Origin: Bacteroidota bacterium
GTDB lineage: Bacteria > Bacteroidota > Bacteroidia > Flavobacteriales > Flavobacteriaceae
Reading direction: 5' to 3'
DNA length: 41,253 nucleotides
Assembly (NCBI GenBank): GCA_027621505.1
Contig: JAQCBK010000010.1
Coordinates: forward strand, 1-41,253
The position numbers and the translations under genes are program-made. Below, in pieces: positions 15,870 through 25,405 of the stretch. Under the pieces are notes generated by a model. That model made no database searches, had not been told where the DNA came from, and was given only the letters and a program-made list of their open reading frames with translations. Every line of letters begins with the position of its first letter. The stretch's first letter is position 1.

Positions 15870-17066
15870 TTGAAAAAAACTCCTTTATTTTTCGTCCTGC
15901 TGCTTTTTATCCATTGCTCAAAAGAATCGGTAAAAGTTGAAGAAACCCCAATCACTCATGATTTTCTCGTTTCTTCGAGTCTATTAAAAGAATACGACAA
16001 AGCAGTAACAGGTACTTTTTCAGGATTATTACCAGGTTCTCCTATGGAACGTACCATCCATGACATTGAAATCCACAAAATCGTTTACAAAACCAAAACC
16101 GTTGACGGAAAGGAAACCCATGCCTCTGGAGCCGTCCTGTTTCCCCGATTGGATCAATCCCTTCCCCTGGTCTCCTATCAGCACGGTACCCTCACCCAAG
16201 AAAGCAGTGCCCCCTCCAACGTTACCACTTTTGGGTTGAACGAAAGTGGTGTAATGGCCATTTTTGCCGCTAATGGAATGATTGTTTCCATGCCCGATTA
16301 TCTGGGCTATGGCGCATCCTCCGACCTGCCCCACCCCTACGAACATGGTAAATCACTCGCCACTGCCAGTCACGATATGCTCAAAGCCGTGGAGGAGTTT
16401 TTGGAAGTTGAAAAAATAAAAAAAAACGATAAGCTTTATCTGATGGGCTACTCCGAAGGAGGCTATGCCACCTTGGCCCTGCAAAAACAGATGGAAGCAT
16501 CGGGCGATAACCGAATTACTATTTCCCTACCCGGTGCTGGGGCCTACAACAAAACCGCCTTTACCAAAGCCATTATCAATCTCGATACCCCTCTGAATTT
16601 TATAGCCAGCTACCTTTGGGTACTCCATACCTATAACCAAATATACAGCAGCCTACAAAGGCCCTGGAGCCACTACCTCAATGAACCCAATGCCCAAAAC
16701 ATGGAGGGACTGGAAAAAATCAATGCTGCGACCATTCAAAATCAGTTGATCAACGAAAAAAAACTGGATACAATTCCCCAAAAGCTTTTTAAAGCTTCAT
16801 TGATAGCGGGAATCAACGATGGTAGTGATACCGCCTTTACCAATGCCTTAGCCGATAATGATCTACTGGATTGGACCCCCAAAGCTCCGGTTTTCTTATA
16901 TCACGGCACCGATGACGATTATGTTTTTCCCCTTAATTCAAGTACTACCGCCCAAGCCCTGAGTGCCAATGGAGGGAATGTAATCCATGTCCCCCTCGAG
17001 GGCAAAGACCACTTTACGGCCACTATGGATTATTATAGAAATTGTTGGACTAAGATCAATGAGTAA
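15870..17066 (+). CDS. Secreted alpha/beta-hydrolase, lipase/esterase-like lipoprotein
   Basis: 398 residues, resembling the secretory-lipase/esterase group of alpha/beta hydrolases. The N-terminus (KKTPLFFVLLLFIHCSKES) is a lipoprotein-type signal with Cys at residue 16, though the lipobox (FIHC) is weak. Catalytic elements: YQHGT (oxyanion region), the nucleophile elbow GYSEGG (near residue 197), an aspartate in LYHGTDDDYVFP, and histidine in GKDHFTATMDYY. The substrate is unknown. The start is TTG at 15870; no ATG is positioned to leave the signal peptide intact. Transcribed alone, convergent to purC with a 59-bp gap. Confidence 0.84.
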   Translation: MKKTPLFFVLLLFIHCSKESVKVEETPITHDFLVSSSLLKEYDKAVTGTFSGLLPGSPMERTIHDIEIHKIVYKTKTVDGKETHASGAVLFPRLDQSLPLVSYQHGTLTQESSAPSNVTTFGLNESGVMAIFAANGMIVSMPDYLGYGASSDLPHPYEHGKSLATASHDMLKAVEEFLEVEKIKKNDKLYLMGYSEGGYATLALQKQMEASGDNRITISLPGAGAYNKTAFTKAIINLDTPLNFIASYLWVLHTYNQIYSSLQRPWSHYLNEPNAQNMEGLEKINAATIQNQLINEKKLDTIPQKLFKASLIAGINDGSDTAFTNALADNDLLDWTPKAPVFLYHGTDDDYVFPLNSSTTAQALSANGGNVIHVPLEGKDHFTATMDYYRNCWTKINE

Positions 17067-17125
17067 ATAGAATACCTCAACTTTTTTCCTAAGGCTAACC
17101 GATTTTATCACAAAATTTATGGGCA

Positions 17126-18076
17126 TTACAATCCCCCCAAATAACCCAAAACATTATCCTCGATCCGCTGGGCAATATCGGTGGTATCGGCTTTGACAAA
17201 GCTTTTGCCGGTGATGTTTTCATACAGCTCGATATAACGTTCAGAGACGGAGGTGATATAGGCATCGGACATATAGGGTACCTCCTGCCCTTCCAGTCCC
17301 TGAAAACCATTGGAGATCAGCCACTGGCGGACAAACTCCTTGGACAGTTGTTTTTGCGGTGTTCCTTTTGCCTGGCGTTCGGTATAGCCCTCGGCATAAA
17401 AATAACGGGAGGAATCGGGGGTATGGATTTCGTCGATCAAAACGATTTCCCCTTGGGCGGTTTTCCCAAATTCGTATTTGGTGTCCACCAAAATCAGATC
17501 CCGGCTTTGGGCGATCTCCGTTCCCCTTTGAAAAAGGGCACGGGTGTATTCTTCTAATTGGAGGTAGTCCGCTTCGCTTACGATGCCCTGTGCGATGATG
17601 GCTTCTCGGGAGATGTCCTCGTCATGTCCTTCCTCGGCTTTGGTGGCGGGGGTGATGATGGGGGTGGGAAAAGCATCGTTTTCGATCATGCCCTCTGGCA
17701 GGGTCACCCCACAGAGGCTGCGCCTACCGGCCTTGTATTCCCGTGCAGCATGACCCGATAGGTATCCCCGAATGACCATTTCTACCTTAAAAGGGACACA
17801 GCGCCTGCCGATGGCCACATTGGGATCGGGAGTGACGGTGAGCCAGTTGGGAACAATGTCCTCGGTGGCTGCCATCATTTGGGTGGCGATTTGGTTGAGG
17901 ATCTGCCCTTTGTAGGGAATCCCTTTGGGCATCACCACATCAAAAGCCGAAAGGCGGTCGGTGGCCACCATGACAAGCAAGTCGTTTTCGAGTTCGTAAA
18001 CCTCCCTGACTTTGCCACGATAATGGGACAACTGGCCGGGAAAATGAAAATCACAATGGGTAAGAGTGGAAATCAC
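17126..18076 (-). CDS. purC: Phosphoribosylaminoimidazole-succinocarboxamide synthase
   Basis: Makes SAICAR from CAIR and aspartate with ATP in purine synthesis. The 316-residue sequence has the family landmarks [13 protein letters not shown] (about residues 18-30), [53 protein letters not shown] and [16 protein letters not shown] start at 18076, 5 bp after the phoH stop, which makes phoH-purC an operon. Confidence 0.97.
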   Translation of the reverse strand: MISTLTHCDFHFPGQLSHYRGKVREVYELENDLLVMVATDRLSAFDVVMPKGIPYKGQILNQIATQMMAATEDIVPNWLTVTPDPNVAIGRRCVPFKVEMVIRGYLSGHAAREYKAGRRSLCGVTLPEGMIENDAFPTPIITPATKAEEGHDEDISREAIIAQGIVSEADYLQLEEYTRALFQRGTEIAQSRDLILVDTKYEFGKTAQGEIVLIDEIHTPDSSRYFYAEGYTERQAKGTPQKQLSKEFVRQWLISNGFQGLEGQEVPYMSDAYITSVSERYIELYENITGKSFVKADTTDIAQRIEDNVLGYLGGL

Positions 18077-18081
18077 AACCT

Positions 18082-19035
18082 TTAGTTTTGGTGTTCGATA
18101 CGTTTGTAGGCGTCGATGACCTTTTTGACCAAGGAATGACGGATCACATCTTTTTCGTCCAAGGTAACGATACCGATGCCTTCGGTTTCCTTAAGAATCA
18201 AAAGGGCTTCTTTGAGTCCTGAGATCACCCTGCGGGGCAGGTCGATCTGCCCAGGGTCGCCCGTGACCATAAACTTCGCGTTGCGCCCCATACGGGTCAA
18301 AAACATCTTCATCTGGGCGTGGGTGGTGTTTTGTCCTTCGTCCAAGATCACAAAGGCATTGTCCAAAGTCCGCCCGCGCATAAAGGCCAATGGCGCGATC
18401 TGGATGGTGCCGTTTTCAATATGGCTGTTGAGTTTTTCCTGGGGGATCATGTCCCGAAGGGCATCGTACAAGGGCTGCATGTAGGGGTCCAGCTTTTCCT
18501 TTAGGTCACCAGGCAGGAAACCCAAGTTCTCCCCCGCCTCTACCGCGGGACGGGTAAGAATGATCCGCTTGACTTGTTTGTTCTTCAACGCCTTGACCGC
18601 CAAGGCCACCCCAGTATAGGTTTTTCCCGTTCCCGCGGGGCCAATGGCAAAGATCATGTCGTTTTTTTGAGCGACCTCCAACAGCCGTTGTTGGTTAAAC
18701 GTCTGGGCTTTGATGATCTTCCCGCCCACCCCGTGGAGGATAAAGTTGTCCTTGTCCGAACTGGGATCAAAATCGGAGGGGTCGTCCGCGGTGATGATCC
18801 GCTCTAGGACCTCTTCATTGAGATGGTTGTATTTTCCAAAGTGAGAAATCAGCATGTCCACCCGTTTGTCAAATTCTTCCAAAAGGGATTCCTCCCCAAA
18901 GGCCTTGAGGGTGCTGCCACGGGCTACGATTTTGAGTTTGGGAAAATAATACCTTAATTTTTCAATGTTGATGTTTTGCTGACCAAAAAACTCTTGTGGG
19001 TTGACCTCAGAAAGTTCAATTTTTAATTCGTTCAA
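18082..19035 (-). CDS. phoH: PhoH-family ATPase
   Basis: Cytosolic P-loop ATPase thought to act in RNA metabolism. 317 residues with an N-terminal KH-like region, Walker [17 protein letters not shown] (about residues 133-148), the family block [19 protein letters not shown], Walker [12 protein letters not shown], and [13 protein letters not shown] start. The 82-bp gap to the divergent adenosyltransferase gene contains AT-rich sequence but no clear promoter that I can assign. Confidence 0.95.
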   Translation of the reverse strand: MNELKIELSEVNPQEFFGQQNINIEKLRYYFPKLKIVARGSTLKAFGEESLLEEFDKRVDMLISHFGKYNHLNEEVLERIITADDPSDFDPSSDKDNFILHGVGGKIIKAQTFNQQRLLEVAQKNDMIFAIGPAGTGKTYTGVALAVKALKNKQVKRIILTRPAVEAGENLGFLPGDLKEKLDPYMQPLYDALRDMIPQEKLNSHIENGTIQIAPLAFMRGRTLDNAFVILDEGQNTTHAQMKMFLTRMGRNAKFMVTGDPGQIDLPRRVISGLKEALLILKETEGIGIVTLDEKDVIRHSLVKKVIDAYKRIEHQN

Positions 19036-19117
19036 GGATAAGTCAATTAAAAAAAATTAATTTTGTTTCTCAGTATGTCTTATTTCAAATGTAAATAATT
19101 TTATCCACTAAAAGCCC

Positions 19118-19948
19118 ATGCCGATTGTAACTTTAATGACCGATTTTGGAAATAAAGATTACGCCGTGGCAGCGGTCAAAGGCGCCATCCTCAGTACGGT
19201 GGAAAACCCTCAAATCGTGGACATTAGCCACGAAATTGAACCCTATAACGCCACCCAAGCAGCCTATGTGATCAAAAATGCTTACAAAACTTTTCCCAAA
19301 GGCAGCATACACATCATCGGGGTGGACTCCGAAAAAAATCCGGAAAACCAACACCTCGCCATGCTTTTTGACGGGCATTATTTTATCGGCGCCGACAATG
19401 GGATTTTTTCCATGATCAAAGGCGAGTTTAAATCCGACAAAATCGTGGCGATCAACATCCACGACCAAATGCCCTCCAACTATCCCGTCCTGGAGGCTTT
19501 TGTTTGGGTGGCCGCCCACCTCTCCCGAAAAGGAACCCTAGAGGTCGTGGGCAAACCCATTGAAAAAATAAAGGAAATCATAGAACTCCGCCCAGTGGTA
19601 AATCCCCAAGGGGATCAAATTGTTGGGGCCGTGATCTATGTGGACAACTACGGCAATGTGATCACCAACATCACCCGCAAACGCTTCCATGAAGTGGGCA
19701 AGTCCAGAGCTTTTACCATCTTTGCAAGGAATGTGAAATTCAGAAAAGTATATGAGTCCTATAGCGACGCCATTGATTTTTCCTTGCCCAAAGAAAAAAG
19801 AGACGAAGACGGAAAAAAAATCGCCCTGTTCAACGATGCCGACCACCTGGAATTGGCGATCTACAAAAGCAATCCCCAAACAGTGGGCAGTGCCCAATCG
19901 CTCTTTGGATTGGAATACAGAGAATCGGTAACCGTAAAGTTTGAGTGA
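19118..19948 (+). CDS. SAM hydroxide adenosyltransferase (DUF62 / chlorinase-fluorinase family)
   Basis: Members hydrolyse S-adenosylmethionine to adenosine and methionine; a few relatives halogenate instead. The 276-residue sequence begins with the family signature TLMTDFGNKDYAVAAVKGAI (about residues 5-24), contains VGVDSEKNPENQ-like and FIGADNGIFSMI stretches and the C-terminal-domain YVDNYGNVITNI. ATG 19118. Its stop (TGA 19946-19948) is one base before the gldF ATG. The order adenosyltransferase-gldF-gldG-dnaN is familiar from Flavobacteriia. Confidence 0.92.
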   Translation: MPIVTLMTDFGNKDYAVAAVKGAILSTVENPQIVDISHEIEPYNATQAAYVIKNAYKTFPKGSIHIIGVDSEKNPENQHLAMLFDGHYFIGADNGIFSMIKGEFKSDKIVAINIHDQMPSNYPVLEAFVWVAAHLSRKGTLEVVGKPIEKIKEIIELRPVVNPQGDQIVGAVIYVDNYGNVITNITRKRFHEVGKSRAFTIFARNVKFRKVYESYSDAIDFSLPKEKRDEDGKKIALFNDADHLELAIYKSNPQTVGSAQSLFGLEYRESVTVKFE

Positions 19949-19949
19949 T

Positions 19950-20684
19950 ATGTGGGCATTGATTAAGAGAGAATGGTTTGTTTTTTTCAGTACCCCCCTG
20001 GGCTATCTTATGATTGGGATTTTCCTCACCCTCTCCACCCTTTTCTTGTGGTTTTTGGATACCGATTTCAATCTGCTACAAGCCGGTTTTGCCGACCTGA
20101 ATACCTTTTTTGTATTGGCGCCTTGGCTGCTGTTGTTTTTGGTCCCCGCACTGAGCATGCGGAGTTTTTCGGAAGAGCTGCGCATGGGTACCCTGGAATT
20201 GCTATTGACCAAACCGCTGGGGCTATGGGAAATTGTCTGTGGAAAATACATCGCCTTGTTGTTGCTCTTGTTGACCGCTCTCTTACCCACCACGGTTTAC
20301 TTGTTTGCCCTCAGTGCCCTCCAACTCGAAAACACAGCCTTGGATGGAGGAAGCGCCTTCTCAGCCTATTGCGGATTGTTTGCCGTCGGCGCTAGTTTTG
20401 CCGCACTGGGACTGCTCTCTTCCCTGATCACCAAAAACGCAGTAAGTGCCTTTCTGCTGGCACTGCTGTTTTGTTTTGTTCAATTCTACCTCTGGAAAGC
20501 CCTGGCCGATGAGATGCAACAACAGCGCCTCTATTTGTTTTTTAATCAGCTCGGAATCTTTGAACACTACCTCAGCCTCCGACAAGGACTCATGACCCTC
20601 AAAGGCGGGGTCTACTTCATCGGATTGAATTACATGCTGTTGTACTGCTGTACTTTATTGTTAAAAAGAATTAAAAACACCTAG
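19950..20684 (+). CDS. gldF: Gliding-motility ABC transporter permease GldF
   Basis: Inner-membrane permease of the GldA-GldF-GldG transporter required for gliding in Flavobacterium johnsoniae. About 244 residues with six hydrophobic segments; the start MWALIKREWFVFFSTPLGYLMIGIFL and the RSFSEELRMGTLELLLTKPLG loop are typical of this permease family. ATG 19950 is one base after the upstream stop; a TTG at 19941 is in frame but less likely. gldG begins 2 bp after its stop. The ATPase gene gldA is not in the window. Confidence 0.92.
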   Translation: MWALIKREWFVFFSTPLGYLMIGIFLTLSTLFLWFLDTDFNLLQAGFADLNTFFVLAPWLLLFLVPALSMRSFSEELRMGTLELLLTKPLGLWEIVCGKYIALLLLLLTALLPTTVYLFALSALQLENTALDGGSAFSAYCGLFAVGASFAALGLLSSLITKNAVSAFLLALLFCFVQFYLWKALADEMQQQRLYLFFNQLGIFEHYLSLRQGLMTLKGGVYFIGLNYMLLYCCTLLLKRIKNT

Positions 20685-20686
20685 GG

Positions 20687-22345
20687 TTGAAAAACAAAAT
20701 GCACCTTTTAAAAAACATAGGCATTCCCTTGCTGCTGCTTATTCTGGTACAAGGGCTGCACTACCAGTGGGACACTACCCCCAACGGGCGCTATACCCTG
20801 AATGAAAATACCCGAAAATTGCTCCGGGAACTGGAGCAACCCCTTGAGATCGACCTATTTTTAAATGGCAAACTCCCGGCGGATTACCTCCGCCTGCAAA
20901 GGGAAATGCAAACCCTGCTCAAAAGTATGGAACAACAAACGGATCAGTTGGTGATCAACAGCGTTGATCCCTTTGAAGGATCGGAAAGCACCGAGCGACT
21001 GATCGAAGAAATGACCCGTTTTGGACTCCCGCCGGAATACACCTTCGAAGATCAAAACCAAACCGTGGAGCAAGGAGTGGTTTTTCCCTGGGCCATGGTC
21101 AACGATGGCAACCAAAGCGTGAGGATCCCCCTTTTGGAAAAGGTATTGGGCGATAATCCCCAACAGAAAATCAATCGCTCCATTGCCCAATTGGAATTTC
21201 ACTTTTTTGATGCCCTGTACAAGATCACCCAAAAGCAGAAAAAGACCATTGCCGTGCTCACCTCCCACGGTACCTCTGAGAGCGTCAAAATCGCCGACCT
21301 CATGCGAAGCCTCCAGCCTTATTACCAATTGGCCTCCTTTGATTTGAAGGCCTTGGAGAACGACCCGCAAAAAACGCTGGAAAACCTCAAACGATTCCCC
21401 TTATTGATGATCTCCAACCCCTCTCAAGCTTTTACCGAAACAGAAAAATACCTTTTAGATCAATACCTCCTCCAAGGGGGCAAACAGTGGTGGGCGATCA
21501 ATGCAGTGGCGGTCAACCGTGACAGTCTTTTTAGTGGCGAAGGATCAGCCGTGGCCGTGGGTCGAACGCTCAACATGGAAAATGCCTTTTTTAAATACGG
21601 CTTCCGAATCCAAAAAAACCTGATTCAAGACTTGTATTGTGCGCCCATAGTCCTGGCCAGCGGTGCCGATCGCAGCGCACAATACCTGCCCTACCCCTGG
21701 CCCTATCATCCACTCTCCCAACCCACAAAAAATTCCCCCTTTGGCAGCCATGGCGGCAAGGTGATCATGCCATTCTCTTCTACTGTGGACACATTAATAA
21801 ATATAGTTAAAAAGACAATCTTGATCGGCAGTTCCGATTTTTCCAAAAGCCTGCAAACACCCGTCAAAATTGAGTTAAAAGAAGCCTCCGAAAAGTTGCG
21901 CCCAGAATCTTTTGATCTCCCCTCCCAGCCTACAGGTATCGCTCTCAAAGGGGAATTTCGTTCCGCCTTCGAAAACAGGATCCCTCCCATTATGTTGGAA
22001 TCTCCCCGCACAGTAGGCAATAGTGAAATGGTGGTTTTCTCCAGTGGAACCCTGGCCGAAAATCAAGTGGACAAAAGCAATCCATTGGAATTGGGCTACG
22101 ATAAATGGACGAATAATTTTTATGATAACAAGAATTACGTCCAGCAATCCTTGCATTACCTCATGGGGAATGAAGCCTTGTTGAGCATCAAAAACAAAAC
22201 GGTGGTACTCCCCCAATTGGATCTCCAAAAGACCAAAGTACTTTCCCCTACCCTCAAAGCGGTCTTACTGCTTGCTCCTTTATTGATTTTACTGCTGATC
22301 GGTGGAATTTTGTTGCGTTGGAGGGGTCGGAAATTTGGTCAATAA
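20687..22345 (+). CDS. gldG: Gliding-motility ABC transporter component GldG
   Basis: Auxiliary membrane-anchored partner of GldF. 552 residues: an N-terminal transmembrane segment (IGIPLLLLILVQGLHYQW, about 12-29), a large periplasmic region with PLEIDLFLNGKLPADYLRLQ and QKKTIAVLTSHG, and a C-terminal segment (VLLLAPLLILLLIGGILLRWRGRKFG). The start is TTG 20687 or ATG 20699. A copy of the AT-rich repeat (21791-21810) lies in frame and encodes DTLINIVKK. Ends 67 bp before dnaN. Confidence 0.93.
   Translation: MKNKMHLLKNIGIPLLLLILVQGLHYQWDTTPNGRYTLNENTRKLLRELEQPLEIDLFLNGKLPADYLRLQREMQTLLKSMEQQTDQLVINSVDPFEGSESTERLIEEMTRFGLPPEYTFEDQNQTVEQGVVFPWAMVNDGNQSVRIPLLEKVLGDNPQQKINRSIAQLEFHFFDALYKITQKQKKTIAVLTSHGTSESVKIADLMRSLQPYYQLASFDLKALENDPQKTLENLKRFPLLMISNPSQAFTETEKYLLDQYLLQGGKQWWAINAVAVNRDSLFSGEGSAVAVGRTLNMENAFFKYGFRIQKNLIQDLYCAPIVLASGADRSAQYLPYPWPYHPLSQPTKNSPFGSHGGKVIMPFSSTVDTLINIVKKTILIGSSDFSKSLQTPVKIELKEASEKLRPESFDLPSQPTGIALKGEFRSAFENRIPPIMLESPRTVGNSEMVVFSSGTLAENQVDKSNPLELGYDKWTNNFYDNKNYVQQSLHYLMGNEALLSIKNKTVVLPQLDLQKTKVLSPTLKAVLLLAPLLILLLIGGILLRWRGRKFGQ
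21791..21810 (+). repeat. Dispersed AT-rich repeat, copy C (inside gldG)
   Basis: ACATTAATAAATATAGTTAA matches 17 of 20 bases of the miaA and intergenic copies. It encodes TLINIVK in GldG with codons TTA ATA AAT ATA GTT, in a gene that otherwise favours ATC and GTG. Confidence 0.5.
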
Positions 22346-22364
22346 CTTTTAATAACTTCATTTT

Positions 22365-22392
22365 TTTGTCCATTCACCGCGTTTTATATTTA
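22365..22392 (+). promoter_or_regulatory. Candidate dnaN promoter
   Basis: TTTG (22365-22368), a 16-bp spacer and TATATTTA (22385-22392), close to TTTG-N17-23-TAnnTTTG but with the last base A and a slightly short spacer. The box ends 20 bases before the dnaN ATG. Confidence 0.35.
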
Positions 22393-22412
22393 CAACAGTA
22401 AAGCTAAAGCCC

Positions 22413-23531
22413 ATGAAATTTATCGTTTCCAGTGAATCATTACTTAAAGAACTACAAATTTTAGGTGGGGTGATCAACAACACCAATACCCTGCCTATAT
22501 TAGACAATTTTTTATTCCACCTCAATGAGAATCAATTGGTACTTACAGCCTCGGACCTGGAAACCACCATGTCTTCCTCTATCGAAGTGGAATCCAAAGA
22601 CAGTGGCATGATCGCCCTCCCAGCCCGCCTGCTTTTGGACACGCTCAAAACCTTTCCGGAGCAGCCACTGACTTTTATCAAAACGGACAATAATACGGTC
22701 GAGATCAGTGCCAACAATGGCAAATATGCTCTGGCCTACCTCGACGGTGCTGATTTTCCCAAAGCGACACAAGTCAATGACCCCTCAAAAACCGAGATCA
22801 ATGCCTCTGTATTGGCCACAGCCATTAATTCAACCCTCTTTGCCACGGGGAACGATGACCTCCGACCCGTAATGAGCGGGGTGTTTTTTCAATTCAATTC
22901 TGATGCACTGACCTTTGTGGCTACCGACGCCCACAAATTGGTCAAATATACCCGTACGGATATTCAGGCCGATAAAAGCGCCGAGTTCATCATGCCCAAA
23001 AAGCCACTCCAACTGCTTAAAGGAATTTTACAAGGATCGGACGAGACCGTGACCATCCAATACAACGAAACCAATGCGGAATTCAATTTTGGCAATGTGA
23101 TCATGACCTCTAGATTGGTCGATGGAAAATATCCCAATTACGAAGCGGTGATTCCCAAAGAAAATCCCAATGTAATGCAAATCGCACGTGGAGAATTCCT
23201 TAATTCTGTGCGTAGGGTGAGTATTTTTTCGAATAAAACCACCCACCAAGTCCGGCTCAAACTCGCTGGAGCAGAACTGCAAGTGTCTGCCGAAGATTTT
23301 GATTACAGCAACAAAGCAGAGGAACGTTTGGGATGTGAGTATATGGGCGACGACCTGCAAATCGGTTTTAACTCCCGTTTTTTGGTCGAAATGCTCAACA
23401 ACCTCGCTTGCGACGAGATCAAATTGTCCATGTCCCTGCCCAACCGCGCAGGCATCATCACCCCCATGGACAGCATCGAAGACGGAGAAGACATTACCAT
23501 GCTGGTGATGCCCGTGATGCTAAATGATTGA
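22413..23531 (+). CDS. dnaN: DNA polymerase III beta sliding clamp
   Basis: Ring-shaped processivity clamp. 372 residues, normal length, with the N-terminal SSESLLKELQILGGVINN, LVLTASDLETTM, FVATDAHKLVKY, LVDGKYPNYEAVIP and the C-terminal domain ending VMPVMLND (family: ...MPMRL). The ATG start at 22413 gives the usual N-terminus. The gene is intact, but its last 136 bp are present again, decayed, at 23738-23873. Confidence 0.97.
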   Translation: MKFIVSSESLLKELQILGGVINNTNTLPILDNFLFHLNENQLVLTASDLETTMSSSIEVESKDSGMIALPARLLLDTLKTFPEQPLTFIKTDNNTVEISANNGKYALAYLDGADFPKATQVNDPSKTEINASVLATAINSTLFATGNDDLRPVMSGVFFQFNSDALTFVATDAHKLVKYTRTDIQADKSAEFIMPKKPLQLLKGILQGSDETVTIQYNETNAEFNFGNVIMTSRLVDGKYPNYEAVIPKENPNVMQIARGEFLNSVRRVSIFSNKTTHQVRLKLAGAELQVSAEDFDYSNKAEERLGCEYMGDDLQIGFNSRFLVEMLNNLACDEIKLSMSLPNRAGIITPMDSIEDGEDITMLVMPVMLND

Positions 23532-23534
23532 CTT

Positions 23535-23726
23535 TTGCCCAAAACTTATCTGTTTTGTTCACATAAAAATCGTGAACTAGCCCCCCATTATACCCACCAA
23601 GAAATCAAACAACTGATATTTTCAAGTGCCGATGATCTGGGAGTAGAAGGGGTCGATGAGGTCTTTGGAAATGGTTTTATCAATCCCTCGGCCGCATTTG
23701 AAGAATTATCTAGGCGGGGATACTGA
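23535..23726 (+). pseudogene. C-terminal remnant of an S8 subtilisin-like peptidase
   Basis: About 46 residues (from HYTHQEIKQL to SAAFEEL) match the tail of S8 serine peptidases: YTxQEIKxxI, S(T/S)ADDLG, GVDEVFGNGFINPSAA. The catalytic aspartate, histidine and serine parts are absent, and no signal peptide is present. The open frame begins at a TTG only 3 bp after dnaN and its first 18 residues look random. It lies between the intact and decayed dnaN 3' ends. Confidence 0.65.
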
Positions 23727-23737
23727 TCGAAAGAAGC

Positions 23738-23873
23738 AACCAACTCATTTGGGATGAGATCAAATTGTTCATGTCCCCTGCCCAATCGCTAAGGGATCAT
23801 CACCCCCATGGACAGCATCTAAGACGGAGAAGACATTCGCATGCTGGTGATGCCCGTGATGCTGAATGATTAA
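23738..23873 (+). repeat. Decayed duplicate of the dnaN 3' end
   Basis: This stretch aligns with dnaN 23396-23531. Shared runs include GAGATCAAATTG, ATCATCACCCCCATGGACAG, GACGGAGAAGACATT, and ATGCTGGTGATGCCCGTGAT; it ends ATGATTAA against ATGATTGA. It carries indels and stop codons and cannot encode the clamp tail. Its position next to the terminator hairpin suggests it may be the original 3' end. Confidence 0.88.
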
Positions 23874-23878
23874 TTTTA

Positions 23879-23915
23879 AACTATTTTAAACCCTTGACTG
23901 CGGTTTAAAATAGTT
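23879..23915 (+). terminator. Strong hairpin terminator downstream of dnaN
   Basis: AACTATTTTAAACC and GGTTTAAAATAGTT form a perfect 14-bp stem around a 9-base loop, followed by TTCATTTTA. It is AT-rich, 5 bp after the decayed dnaN copy and 17 bp before the oxidase start. Confidence 0.7.
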
Positions 23916-23932
23916 TTCATTTTACCCCAGCA

Positions 23933-25405
23933 ATGAAGCGAAATCTCTTTTTACAACTATTTGGCTCTGCTTGGTCAAATCTTTTGATCGGCGGTCAGCT
24001 GTTTATGGGATTTGGCTGTAATAAGGAGCAACCCACACATCGACTTGAAAACATTGAATTTCAAAACAAACAAACCGACCCTGACAATAATGCCATAGTA
24101 GGTGAATGGGGCTCCCCCCTACCCATTCCAAGAGAAATAAAGGGAGGAAATCTCGTTGCTCAACATACCAGTGCAATAATGAATTCGGAGCAATCGACCC
24201 GGGTATTGGGCTATCAGAAAGGAGGTGTTTTAGGGCCTACACTATCCATTCATAAAGGATCACTTTTGGAAGTTGAACTCATCAATCAACTGAATGAAAA
24301 CTCTAATATTCACTGGCATGGACTCACACCTCCAGGCCCTATGGACGGGCATCCCAACAATACCCTCACCCCTGGAGAAAACTTCCATTACCGATTTAGG
24401 GTCAATAATCGCTCGGGGACCTACTGGTATCACCCCCACCCCATTCATCACACGGCTGCACAGGTGTAAAGTGGACTAGCAGGCTTGGTCTTGATCCGTG
24501 ACGAAATTGAAAATCAACTCAATTTACCAGCAAAAGAACGTGAGATTCCCCTTATCATTCAACACAAAAGAAGTCTTGGAGCCTCCTTGGACTATGTGGT
24601 GAATCACCATGACATCCAGCAGGGTATGATTGGAGATTATAATTGCGTCAATGGGATGCATAAGGTGTTTTTACCCGTGGGAACGGTTACCTACCGCTTG
24701 AGAATATTAAATGGCGCCAATGCGAGGGTCTATGATCTGGCACTGAGTCCATCGCTTTCCTTTGGCTTGATCGGTAATGATGGTGGACTTTTGGAGACAT
24801 CGCAACTCGTGGATACACTTACGCTAGCCCCAGGCGAAAGAGCTGATGTTTTGGTCAATTTCTCCCAACAAAAAATCAATACGTCCGTTGAACTGATCGA
24901 CAAAAACAACAAGGGCCAAAGGATCATGCAATTTCAAGTCAGAAAAGAACTTGACGATGATTTCGTCTTGCCTGAAAGCCTTTCAACCATCGAAAAAATA
25001 AAGCCCGAAACGGCGATTAAAACCAGAAAATTCAAACTATCAAGCAAGCATATGATGGGTATGCGCAACATCCACCGCATTAACGACAAAACCTATGATG
25101 CGAAAAGGGTTGACGAAACGGTAAAATCCAATACGGTTGAAATTTGGGAGTTTGACAACAGCAACGGATTTATTGACCATCCCATGCACCTGCACGGGGT
25201 TCAATTTCAAATGTTAGAAAGAAAAGGAGGCAGAAATCGCTTGTTGACCACAGAACTGAGGTACAAGGACACTTTTCTGGTAAAAAAAAGAGAAAAAGTC
25301 AGCATCATCATTCCCTTTGGTGGAAACAAAGGAAAGTATGTTTTTCACTGTCACAACTTGGAACACGAAAACGATGGTATGATGCTACAATACGAGATTA
25401 CTTGA
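23933..25405 (+). pseudogene. Multicopper oxidase with one in-frame stop codon
   Basis: Reading straight through gives a 490-residue CotA/bilirubin-oxidase/FtsP-type multicopper oxidase. Copper ligands are all present: HWHG (residues 127-130), HPHP (167-170), the C-terminal HPMHLHG (near 25180) and HCHNLEHEND (near 25350). The N-terminus (LLIGGQLFMGFGCNKE) looks like a lipoprotein signal with Cys29. A single TAA at 24467-24469 follows AAQV, where relatives have tyrosine (AAQVYxGLAG); a one-base change from TAT or TAC explains it. The downstream frame continues SGLAGLVLIRDEIE without a shift. The 3' end overlaps the convergent acyltransferase gene by 8 bp. Confidence 0.85.
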
